Below, piece by piece: positions 1-6,582 of a stretch of DNA of 64,000 nucleotides. The DNA lies in the NCBI GenBank assembly GCA_018716305.1, contig DVKB01000005.1, positions 1 to 64,000 of the forward strand, given 5' to 3'. The notes beneath the pieces were generated by a model, which saw only the letters and a program-made list of their open reading frames with translations, was not told the DNA's origin and made no database searches. The stretch's first letter is position 1. Each line of letters opens with the position of its first letter. The DNA is from Candidatus Scatomonas merdigallinarum (GTDB taxonomy: Bacteria; Bacillota; Clostridia; Lachnospirales; Lachnospiraceae). Made by a program: the position numbers and the translations under genes.

Positions 1-26
1 CGAAGACAAATCTCTTCTGGATTGGC

Positions 27-276
27 TTAATGGATTGATGCATTAATTATGGAAAGTTGTTCGGGCGGATATTTCAGCAAAACTGTATATCCGCCAGGGC
101 AACTTGTCATAAGAATTTGCTTGTCATAATACTGCATGGTGGTATCAATTTGAGGATGACCTAATATTTTTTTTGCCTGTTCAATGGGTGTTCCCTCTGT
201 TCTAAATTAACATTTTCGATATTCAGATTTACCAATTCCCCTACACGAATTCCGGTAGAATAAAGCAGATCAATCT
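27..276 (-). pseudogene. Tyrosine recombinase/integrase, C-terminal remnant
   Basis: Reading the minus strand by hand gives the Xer/integrase box IDLLYSTGIRVGELVNL, and in a second frame the downstream box EQAKKILGHPQIDTTMQYYD, ending at a TAA at 27-29. In intact tyrosine recombinases these carry the first catalytic Arg (TGIRVGEL) and the HxxTT...Y region; Arg, His and the final Tyr can all be seen. The catalytic region between them is missing, since only about ten codons separate the boxes and the frame changes, and the N-terminal half is absent. It is therefore a dead remnant, absent from the ORF track. It sits at the edge of other broken accessory genes, as expected for an eroded island. 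Confidence 0.8.
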
Positions 277-376
277 AATGATATTCACAAGTTTTTCTTC
301 CATGCTGCCTGTACCCCTTTTTTACAAGAGTATAGCATAGAATGTTTACCTTGTCTGAAACTCTGCTTGTAAAGGG

Positions 377-838
377 TCAAAGCATTTTATTCTCTCTAAA
401 GCATTCATATATATAGGACGGATTTTCATAATACACACTGCTGTTATAGTCATCGATCTTATCGCTGATAAAGGAGTTATACACTTTTTGCAAAGCTTCT
501 ATCCTTCCTATATGATTTTCTTCTGACACTCTTTTAATCAGACGCTTGTACACTTTTCCGATATCCCAGTGAGAGGGAATCGCATACTGACAGTCGCCTA
601 CATTATCAAAATCCCCATTGCTTATATGCGCCTCTTCAATAAAATCGTCACTTACCCGGTCAATATTATCACTGTGATAGACATCCGCCAGCTCATAAAT
701 TTTTTCCAGCCGTTCCTGACCTAAAGCCTTTACAATATCTGATCGCTTATTTCTAGTTTTTCTTGCAATATAATCAATCAGACTGCATGTAAAAAACAGA
801 TCATTATCTTTGGCCGACTCTCTTCCTTCCGCTCCCAA
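377..838 (-). CDS. Hypothetical protein, partner of a DUF3990-type gene
   Basis: 153 aa, soluble, no signal peptide or membrane segment. I do not recognise a named domain, but the pattern (a helical N-terminus, then a segment with YAIPSHWDIGKVY, then FISDKIDDYNSSVYYENPSY) resembles small proteins I remember next to DUF3990 genes in Firmicutes. The start is TTG at 838: a strong GGAGGTG lies 8 nt upstream, inside the end of the preceding DUF3990 reading frame, whose stop is two bases before the TTG. This tight spacing suggests translational coupling and a two-gene unit. The frame is intact although its partner is truncated. Function unknown; antitoxin-like or accessory partner is only a guess. 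Confidence 0.7.
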   Translation of the reverse strand: MGAEGRESAKDNDLFFTCSLIDYIARKTRNKRSDIVKALGQERLEKIYELADVYHSDNIDRVSDDFIEEAHISNGDFDNVGDCQYAIPSHWDIGKVYKRLIKRVSEENHIGRIEALQKVYNSFISDKIDDYNSSVYYENPSYIYECFRENKML

Positions 839-840
839 GC

Positions 841-1095
841 TTATTTCACCTCCTCATATCCTCGATAACGCAGACATTTCAATGCCGGATCTGTACAGAA
901 ATTAATCTGGTAAGTTGGATACTTAAATTTCGCCAGTACCCAAAACTGTTCTCTGGTAATGACCTCATCCATATAATCGGAAATATAGTTGTAAATCTGA
1001 TCATCTGCCATTGCTCCTATTACAATATCATAGTTGTGTGGCTTTCCGCTTCTGCAGTCAATGATAAAATCCAGCCATTCCTCCGTGGTAAACTG
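841..1095 (-). pseudogene. DUF3990 family protein, 5'-truncated
   Basis: Translating the minus strand from about 1095 gives TTEEWLDFIIDCRSGKPHNYDI, then VIGAMADDQIYNYISDYMDE, and a tail with INFCTDPALKCLRYRGYEEVK. This matches the C-terminal half of DUF3990 proteins as I remember them (conserved WLDFI...C and DIVIGG.ADD segments, ending in an LxxLR.. tail). The N-terminal half, where the family has its YHGS-type motif reminiscent of ADP-ribosyltransferases, is missing; the reading runs directly into the end of the HsdM remnant. No start codon with a ribosome site is visible. The C-terminus still carries the ribosome site of the next gene. Confidence 0.72.
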
Positions 1096-1114
1096 TCATC
1101 ATTTTGCGTTCTCC

Positions 1115-1726
1115 TCATCCGAAATACTTCTGCATCAAATTATTAAAAAGCTGCTGTGTCTTTTCAAGAGAGTTTTGTATGGCAGATACGAATTTATTAT
1201 TCTTTTTTAACATCTCACTCAATTCATCCAGATTCTTTTTGATTTCTTTCTCCGGCTGATAGATATCCGCCATAATTTCTTCCGTAGGCGGATATTCTAC
1301 CGGAACATATTCGATCTCCTTATATTTGTTGATGGAAAGATCGTATTCGTTCTCCACAATCTCTTTTTTATCTACCATGAAAGACTGTTCTGTTCGTTTG
1401 CGCTCTTTCTCCTGTTCCCGGCTTTTAAAGCGCTGAAGAATACCGGGAATATCATTGTCCTGCACCTCCGCCCGTTTGAAGAGTTCGGTTTTCTTTGTCT
1501 TACATATTTTCAGCAGGTCGGCAGAAACCGTGTCATAGTCTAAACTGCCTTTAAAAGGCGGATTAGCCAAAATCAGGGTATATTTTTCTCTGTCCGAATT
1601 CTGATCGGAAAAGCTGTCCCGGTATTCGATAAAAGGATTCTCCACCCCGTGGGTCATCATATTCATGGCGCCGATCCGCAGCATGGTGCGGTCCATATCA
1701 AATCCATGAAATATATCATTTTGAAC
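1115..1726 (-). pseudogene. hsdM: Type I restriction-modification methylase (HsdM), internally deleted
   Basis: The track ORF of 238 aa carries the HsdM landmarks HGFDMDRTMLRIGAMNM and the N6-adenine methyltransferase motif NPPF (LANPPFKGSLD), followed by TKKTEL. The reading then jumps to the C-terminal HsdM region (ENEYDLSINKYKEI) and a terminal coiled coil. Intact HsdM proteins are roughly 480-550 aa; the N-terminal recognition domain, the AdoMet motif I region and about 100-150 residues after NPPF are absent. The deletion kept the frame near position 1485. No hsdS or hsdR is present in the window. The first ~35 codons of the track ORF belong to a different gene (DUF1016 debris), so the upstream junction is also a deletion. 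Confidence 0.82.
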
Positions 1727-1787
1727 ACCCCCTGCGGGGACGGATGTCAAATACCTCTCCGTGCAATTAAGTCTCGCTGTCATTCTT

Positions 1788-2284
1788 TTCTTTTTGCTGG
1801 AGAAAAAAATCGCTTTTTGTGTTTGGAGCATACGGTAGTAATACTGGGAAGAAATATTTCGCTGTAAAGTACGGACCCCCAGGTTTGTTCAATTGCTTCT
1901 TTTTCGTACCAGGCACGGGCTTTTGGATCTTTAACCTGCAGCAATCCCTATAATGCGTCCAGGAAAGTAACTTATCAGATCTTCCACTCGGTGAGTGGAA
2001 AATCTCAGGATACGTCTTATAAAAAGAATAGAAACTATACAGGTTGGTCTTCGTATATCCTTTTCCATACTCCGCTGACAATTCTTTTGCCAGCTTCTTT
2101 ATGATTTCAGCACCGTATCTTGCTCTGTCTTCGCCCTGCATTTCTTCACTGGCAATCCGATATCCCAGGAGCCAATTTCTTCGAACAAGGGTTGTGTTTA
2201 CCGCCTGGTATGCGGCTTTTTGTGAGGACTCAATAATCCACACATATCTTTAAAAATATCATCTGTTTTTACATACCCTTCCAT
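1788..2284 (-). pseudogene. DUF1016 (YhcG-type PDDEXK) N-terminal domain protein, frameshifted and truncated
   Basis: The 158-aa track ORF matches the DUF1016 N-terminal domain: RRNWLLGYRIASEE, then GAEIIKKLAKELSAEYGKGY and TNLYSFYSFYKTYPEIF. The frame is broken at least three times. The natural ATG (MEGYVKTDDIFKDM, around 2284) is out of frame with IIESSQKAAYQAV; a shift follows SWTHYRD; and another lies near the poly-G run, after which VRTLQRNISSQYYYRMLQTQ resumes. The C-terminal PDDEXK nuclease domain has been replaced by HsdM sequence. DUF1016 genes often sit inside type I restriction loci, so both remnants probably come from one ancestral defence locus. Confidence 0.78.
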
Positions 2285-2338
2285 AATGCTATTATTTCCG
2301 GCGTTAGGCCATTTATTCTCCAAAAGATCTGCCCCTCC

Positions 2339-2830
2339 CTATAACTCACACACCATGATATATTCCTGCTCATTCTCATCCACAGTCTGAAATCCTACCC
2401 GCTTGTACATTTTTACAGCATAGTTGGCTTTCTGCACCGCCAGAGACGCCCGCTTATATCCCTGCATTTTCAATAACTCCAACATTTGAACCATCATCTG
2501 GATGCCAATACCCTTCCCACGGTACTCCTTATACAAAGAAATCGCAAAGGATGGCGTGTCATCGTCTACATGACCGTAATCGTTCATGATTCTTGTCCAC
2601 ACAGCGCCCACCACGCTTCCATCGCAGTCAGCCACCAGACAATGATCCCCTTTCCGGGAACCGAAATCGTCTATGTATACTCGCAGCTCCGGCTGGTCAA
2701 GGATACTTCTGAGCGGCGGAGTTACACCCTCCGGAATAAAGATTGCCTCATACAGAAAATCTTTTAGCAATACAAACTCGTCCTTGCGGATTTCTCGAAT
2801 TACATATGCTCTGTCATTATCAGTTACCAT
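2339..2830 (-). CDS. GNAT family N-acetyltransferase
   Basis: About 163 aa with the GNAT fold: an N-terminal strand (YVIREIRKDEF), a central VVGAVWTRI strand, the acetyl-CoA loop YRGKGIG (Q/RxxGxG/A motif A) and the C-terminal NYAVKMYKRVGF motif B. It should transfer an acetyl group from acetyl-CoA to a small-molecule or protein amine; the substrate cannot be deduced. The track start is 2845, but GGAGAGG lies 7 nt before the internal ATG at 2830, so I prefer that start; the longer version adds MERAI. It is the last gene of a four-gene minus-strand operon, one base after the hydrolase stop codon. Confidence 0.9.
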   Translation of the reverse strand: MVTDNDRAYVIREIRKDEFVLLKDFLYEAIFIPEGVTPPLRSILDQPELRVYIDDFGSRKGDHCLVADCDGSVVGAVWTRIMNDYGHVDDDTPSFAISLYKEYRGKGIGIQMMVQMLELLKMQGYKRASLAVQKANYAVKMYKRVGFQTVDENEQEYIMVCEL

Positions 2831-2846
2831 GATTGCCCTCTCCATA

Positions 2847-3449
2847 TCAGTTCTTCAGTATCTTTGCTATGACCTCCGGCGCACATTTGTTTATCTCATG
2901 TCCTGCACCAGGAATTATGTGCAATTCTGCCTGCGGAAGCAGCCTGCCAAGCTGTTTCGAAGCTTTCAGATTTGCGTTATCTTTCTCTCCGCACAGAATC
3001 TTCACAGGACATTTTACTTCTTTCAGGCCGGAAGTAAAATCCAGAGAGCGCATGGAATGAGACAACCGGATCATACTCTCTTTTGAAACACCCATATCTA
3101 AAAAAGCTTTCTTTGGCATACAGCGAAATATCAGATTTTGAATGTCAATGAGCAGAGTCGGAACCTTTATCTGTACGCCGATCAGAATCAGCGAATCCAC
3201 CTTTTCTTTGTGTCGTATTGTATAGTCCAGTGCCAGAATCGCTCCCAGGGAAAGACCACAGAGCCGAAGAGGCTCCTTCGTGTCCGCATATCGTTTTTCC
3301 AGTCCCATTATAATAGCAGAATATGTTCCTTCTTCCTTTGTAAGCGCAAGAAGCTCCGGACAATCGACTTCCGGTAAGGCTGCACAATTGATTACCGCGT
3401 CCCAATCATGAGCGTTTTGTCCTAATCCATGCAAAAACACAGTTTTCAT
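2847..3449 (-). CDS. Alpha/beta-fold hydrolase
   Basis: 200 aa, cytoplasmic, compact alpha/beta hydrolase. Visible landmarks are the oxyanion-hole segment HGLGQN near residue 7, the nucleophile elbow GLSLG (Ser around residue 66), the acid in CGEKDN near residue 155, and the catalytic His in GAGHEIN near residue 182. All three triad positions are present, so it is probably active as an esterase or related hydrolase; the substrate is unknown. It is 13 nt downstream of the GyrI-like reading frame and almost overlaps the acetyltransferase, which points to one transcript. Confidence 0.9.
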   Translation of the reverse strand: MKTVFLHGLGQNAHDWDAVINCAALPEVDCPELLALTKEEGTYSAIIMGLEKRYADTKEPLRLCGLSLGAILALDYTIRHKEKVDSLILIGVQIKVPTLLIDIQNLIFRCMPKKAFLDMGVSKESMIRLSHSMRSLDFTSGLKEVKCPVKILCGEKDNANLKASKQLGRLLPQAELHIIPGAGHEINKCAPEVIAKILKN

Positions 3450-3462
3450 ATCTCAATTACTC

Positions 3463-4094
3463 CTATATTTTCCTGACAGGATGTCGGATCACAGTTTTCA
3501 GCTTTTCAGGAGCGACCCTCCTTGCATCGCTGAGATAGATTTCATGATGCAGGCGCTTGTCCGTAATATCCAGAGCATACCCCTGGCTCTCCATATACTC
3601 GTGCATAAGTGCGACAGTAGCTGGCTCATCATCATAGGGTCCGATGTGCATACACTGAACGCATTCGCCCTCGTCATAGGTAAAAAACTCAGCCTTGGAG
3701 AAATCGGTTTTCTTTTTCTTTGTGGCTTCCGCGACCGCCCATTCAAAATCTTTCTTTGTAACGAAATCAGGAAGTCGAATGACGGAGATCCATTTGAAAT
3801 TTTCCTTATGGGCGTAATCAATGCCGTCCGCGCCATCCTGCCACCAAAAGCCCTCCAGCGGCGGCCAACATAATCGTAATACTCATCAATCTGATGATCA
3901 CCCTTTTTACTCATCTTGATGGTGAAAGCAATGCCATAAAGCAGTCCGATAGACTGCTTGTATTCTCCATCTTCTGTATTCGGATCGCCCTGTCCGCGAA
4001 CCGCTATATAATTCATGCTCGGCACGGTAACGATGCCAGGTTTATTCTTTGGCATATAGAACTCTTTGTATTCCTTTTTAAAGTCGAAAGCCAT
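3463..4094 (-). pseudogene. GyrI-like small-molecule-binding protein, single frameshift
   Basis: Two track ORFs (3498-4094 and 3463-3651) are parts of one gene. The first starts MAFDFKKEYKEFY and follows the GyrI-like family through IDEYYDYVG; then the frame is wrong. Removing the shift near 3865 (one base is missing between GTT and CCGCCGCTG) restores PPLEGFWWQDGADGIDYAHK, then FEWAVAEATKKKKTDFSKAE, and leads into MHIGPYDDEPATV and the true stop at 3463. The repaired protein is about 210 aa, normal for the family. GyrI-like domains bind small cationic or drug-like ligands. Either a recent pseudogene or a sequencing error. Confidence 0.85.
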
Positions 4095-4097
4095 CTC

Positions 4098-4310
4098 CTA
4101 TTCCTCCCGCTTTACATAAGTCAATTCCACATCATACCCAAGTGCTTCCATCATCGCGAGAAATGTCTTATTGACCACATTTTCGTTCTTCCTTATCAAC
4201 CTGTTCACATAAGAAGGTGTGATGCTGATTTCTTTCGCAAGCTCCGCCTGTGTCGTTTTCTTCTCTATGCACTTAACCTTTACATCTACTTCTATATTGT
4301 TTTTGAGCAT
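4098..4310 (-). CDS. Small XRE/Cro-type helix-turn-helix regulator
   Basis: 70 aa consisting of one HTH domain: TTQAELAKEISITPSYVNRL forms the classic helix-turn-helix of Cro/C1-type repressors, followed by a short amphipathic tail (FLAMMEALGYDVELTYV). It is the first gene of the operon with the GyrI-like protein (3 nt gap), hydrolase and acetyltransferase. A CTTGTA-N7-TACAAG palindrome about 30-50 bases upstream, next to a TACAAT -10-like hexamer, is a good candidate for its own operator, suggesting autoregulation. HigA-like antitoxins have the same architecture, but no toxin gene is adjacent. Confidence 0.85.
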   Translation of the reverse strand: MLKNNIEVDVKVKCIEKKTTQAELAKEISITPSYVNRLIRKNENVVNKTFLAMMEALGYDVELTYVKREE

Positions 4311-4340
4311 TCCGTTACCTCAACTCCTCGTGAAATGCAG

Positions 4341-4370
4341 CTTGTAGCATTTGTACAAGTTATTGTAGCG
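4341..4370 (-). promoter_or_regulatory. Palindromic operator and -10 candidate for the XRE regulator
   Basis: The perfect inverted repeat CTTGTA-GCATTTG-TACAAG spans 4341-4359, and a further TTGTAGC half-site-like copy lies at 4364-4370. On the minus strand the overlapping hexamer TACAAT (4368-4363) could be the -10 element; the -35 is weak. Position directly upstream of the HTH gene fits autoregulation. Confidence 0.5.
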
Positions 4371-4560
4371 CATATCGGTACTGATTTCTAGACCTGTCGC
4401 AACAAAGTTTTTCTCTTTTTGACGAATATAACTTTTGACAATTCTATTATCCTTGCACCCGATTCACTGCGCAGCCTGTTCTGAAACACCCAAAGCGAAT
4501 GATTATTACAATCCGAAAAATTTTCCGATTAAGGTCCCGTCTTTTCCCGCAGAACATACA

Positions 4561-4602
4561 GCAGCGGACCGGCGTCCTGTTTCCCTGACACCGGCCCGCT
4601 GC
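4561..4602 (-). terminator. GC-rich hairpin after ptsI
   Basis: GCAGCGGACCGGCGTC pairs with GACACCGGCCCGCTGC (14 Watson-Crick pairs of 16, the rest wobble on one strand) around a 10-nt loop, 24 bases past the ptsI stop. The stem is strong but no long T run follows, so termination efficiency is uncertain. The rest of 4311-4625 holds only the regulator's promoter region. Confidence 0.55.
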
Positions 4603-4625
4603 CGCGTTCCCTCTGTTCCCTGTAT

Positions 4626-6254
4626 TTACTTTTCTGTTCCCAGATCTGTCTCCCGGATGATTTTCCGGATCGGCAGCACTGCCGCCGGAGTCACTGACAG
4701 TTCATCGATTCCCATCCGCAGGAAGGTTTCCGTAAGGCTCTGATCCGCCCCCAGTTCTCCGCAGATACCTACCCAGCAGCCTCCCTGGTGGCCGTTCTCA
4801 ATGACCGTGCGGATCATCCGCAGCACCGCCGGATGATGGGCATCGTAAATGTTGTCCAGCCTGGCGTTCTGACGGTCAATGGCTAAGGTATACTGGGTCA
4901 GGTCGTTGGTGCCGATGCTGAAGAAATCTACCTCCTGCGCCAGCAGATCGCTGATGATCACAGCGGCGGGAGTTTCAATCATAATCCCCTGCTCCACCTG
5001 CCCGAAGGGGATGCCCTGAGCTTTCAGCTCCTCCTCCACCCGGGCCGCCATGGCTTTGGCTTCTCTGACTTCCTTTACGGAAATAATCATAGGATACATA
5101 ACGGCGATGTTTCCATAGGCGCTGGCCCGGTAGATGGCTCTCAGCTGGGTGCGGAAGATTTCCTTCCGATCCAGGCAGATGCGGATGGCCCGGTAGCCCA
5201 TGGCCGGATTGTCTTCCCGGTCCAGATGGAAATAGTCCACCTGCTTGTCCGCGCCGATATCCAGGGTGCGGATAATTACTTTCTTTCCGGCCATTGTCTC
5301 CGCCACAGCCTTGTACGCCTGGAATTGCTCTTCTTCCGTGGGATAATCGCTTTTTTCCAGATACAGAAATTCACTGCGGAAGAGGCCGATGCCGTCGGCG
5401 TCGTTGGCCAGCACTTTAGCCGTATCTCCCACGCTGCCGATATTCGCATAGAGCCGGATATGCTTCCCGTCCAGGGTCACATCCTCCTTATTCTTCAGGG
5501 TCTGCAGAAGTTCTCTCTGCCGTTCCTCTTCCTGTTTCTTTTCTTCATACTGCTTCAGTACCTGGGGCTCCGGATCCGCGATCAGTGTTCCCGTCTCCCC
5601 GTCCACAATGCCCATCCGGCCGTCCAGTTCTTCTCCCACCGGAACTCCCATCAGGGCCGGGATATTCATGGTTCTGGCCAGAATCGCCGTGTGGGAATTG
5701 GCGGATCCCAGCTCCGTGACAAAGGCCAGCAGTTTGGACTTGTCCATCTGAACAGTCTCGCTGGGAGCCAGATCTCTGGCAATGAGAATCACCGGCTCTT
5801 CTCCCAGATCGCCGGCATCGTGCCGGCCGCAGAGGATATTCACCACCCGCTCCGCCACATCCTTAATATCCGCGGCCCGGGCCTGCATATATTCATCTTC
5901 CATCTCCGCGAACATCTTGGAAAAATTGTCCCCGGTGACGGCCACGGCATACTCCGCGTTAATCTTCTGAGACTGGATCATGTTGCGGATGGAATCGTTC
6001 AGATCATCATCCTCCAGCATCATGGCATGAACGTCAAAGATGGCCGCTCCCGTCTCCCCTACTTCTTTTAAGGCCTTTTCGTAAAGGCCGTGAAGCTGAC
6101 ACACGGCCTTTTCCCTGGCCTCCTCATACCTGGCCAGCTCGGCCTCCGGGTCTGAGACCGTCCTGCGCTGTACCATCTGTTCGCCCTTGGAATAGAATCT
6201 CATCTTTCCAATCGCGATCCGCTTTAAAATTGATTTTCCTGTGTAGGTTTCCAT
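4626..6254 (-). CDS. ptsI: PTS enzyme I (phosphoenolpyruvate-protein phosphotransferase)
   Basis: 542 aa, slightly shorter than the usual 570-575. Enzyme I takes phosphate from PEP and passes it to HPr, starting the sugar phosphotransferase cascade in the cytosol. The phospho-histidine is in GSANSHTAILAR (near residue 187) inside the swivelling domain; the PEP-binding barrel shows GIGLFRSEFLY, AMGYRAIRICLD, SIGTNDLTQY and the acid/base cysteine in GICGELG. The HPr-binding helical region (residues about 25-140) is intact. It is 21 nt downstream of ptsH in the usual ptsH-ptsI order. Confidence 0.96.
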   Translation of the reverse strand: METYTGKSILKRIAIGKMRFYSKGEQMVQRRTVSDPEAELARYEEAREKAVCQLHGLYEKALKEVGETGAAIFDVHAMMLEDDDLNDSIRNMIQSQKINAEYAVAVTGDNFSKMFAEMEDEYMQARAADIKDVAERVVNILCGRHDAGDLGEEPVILIARDLAPSETVQMDKSKLLAFVTELGSANSHTAILARTMNIPALMGVPVGEELDGRMGIVDGETGTLIADPEPQVLKQYEEKKQEEERQRELLQTLKNKEDVTLDGKHIRLYANIGSVGDTAKVLANDADGIGLFRSEFLYLEKSDYPTEEEQFQAYKAVAETMAGKKVIIRTLDIGADKQVDYFHLDREDNPAMGYRAIRICLDRKEIFRTQLRAIYRASAYGNIAVMYPMIISVKEVREAKAMAARVEEELKAQGIPFGQVEQGIMIETPAAVIISDLLAQEVDFFSIGTNDLTQYTLAIDRQNARLDNIYDAHHPAVLRMIRTVIENGHQGGCWVGICGELGADQSLTETFLRMGIDELSVTPAAVLPIRKIIRETDLGTEK

Positions 6255-6275
6255 GGCCTGTGCCTCCCTGCCGGA

Positions 6276-6533
6276 TCAGAAATTTGCTTTAAAAAATTCT
6301 TCCAGAGCCGCGGCGGCTTCCGCCTCATCGGGCCCTTCCGCCGTAACGGTTACTTCCATTCCCTTCTTAATTCCCATACCCATGACAGCCAGCAGCTTTC
6401 CGGCATCCGCCTGTTTGCCGTTGCCCTGAATGGTAATTTTGGACTGGAATTTCTTTACTTCCTTTACCATAACCCCGGCCGGTCTCGCGTGGATCCCCAG
6501 TTCATCCTGAATGGTGTAGTTAAATGTCTTCAT
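6276..6533 (-). CDS. ptsH: HPr phosphocarrier protein, Ser46 replaced
   Basis: 85 aa, full length for HPr. The phospho-accepting His15 is in GIHARPAG, as in all HPr proteins. Aligning on NGK and VM, the position of the Firmicute regulatory Ser46 (NGKxxxLKS) is occupied by Lys46 in the segment NGKQADAGKLLAVM. HPr kinase normally phosphorylates Ser46 for CcpA-mediated catabolite repression, so this copy should transfer phosphate to sugars but not accept that regulatory mark. A GGAG-type ribosome site precedes the ATG. The genome may carry another HPr with Ser46. Confidence 0.93.
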   Translation of the reverse strand: MKTFNYTIQDELGIHARPAGVMVKEVKKFQSKITIQGNGKQADAGKLLAVMGMGIKKGMEVTVTAEGPDEAEAAAALEEFFKANF

Positions 6534-6560
6534 ATTCCTTTTCTCCTTTCATTTTTACAA

Positions 6561-6577
6561 TCTGCCTCTTGGGCAGA
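6561..6577 (-). terminator. Short hairpin between treC and ptsH
   Basis: TCTGCC-TCTTG-GGCAGA forms a 6-bp stem just after the treC stop, followed on the minus strand by TTGTAAAAATG. It could act as a weak terminator or as a processing stem, leaving possible read-through from treC into ptsH-ptsI; no separate promoter for ptsH was identified. Confidence 0.4.
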
Positions 6578-6582
6578 AAAAT

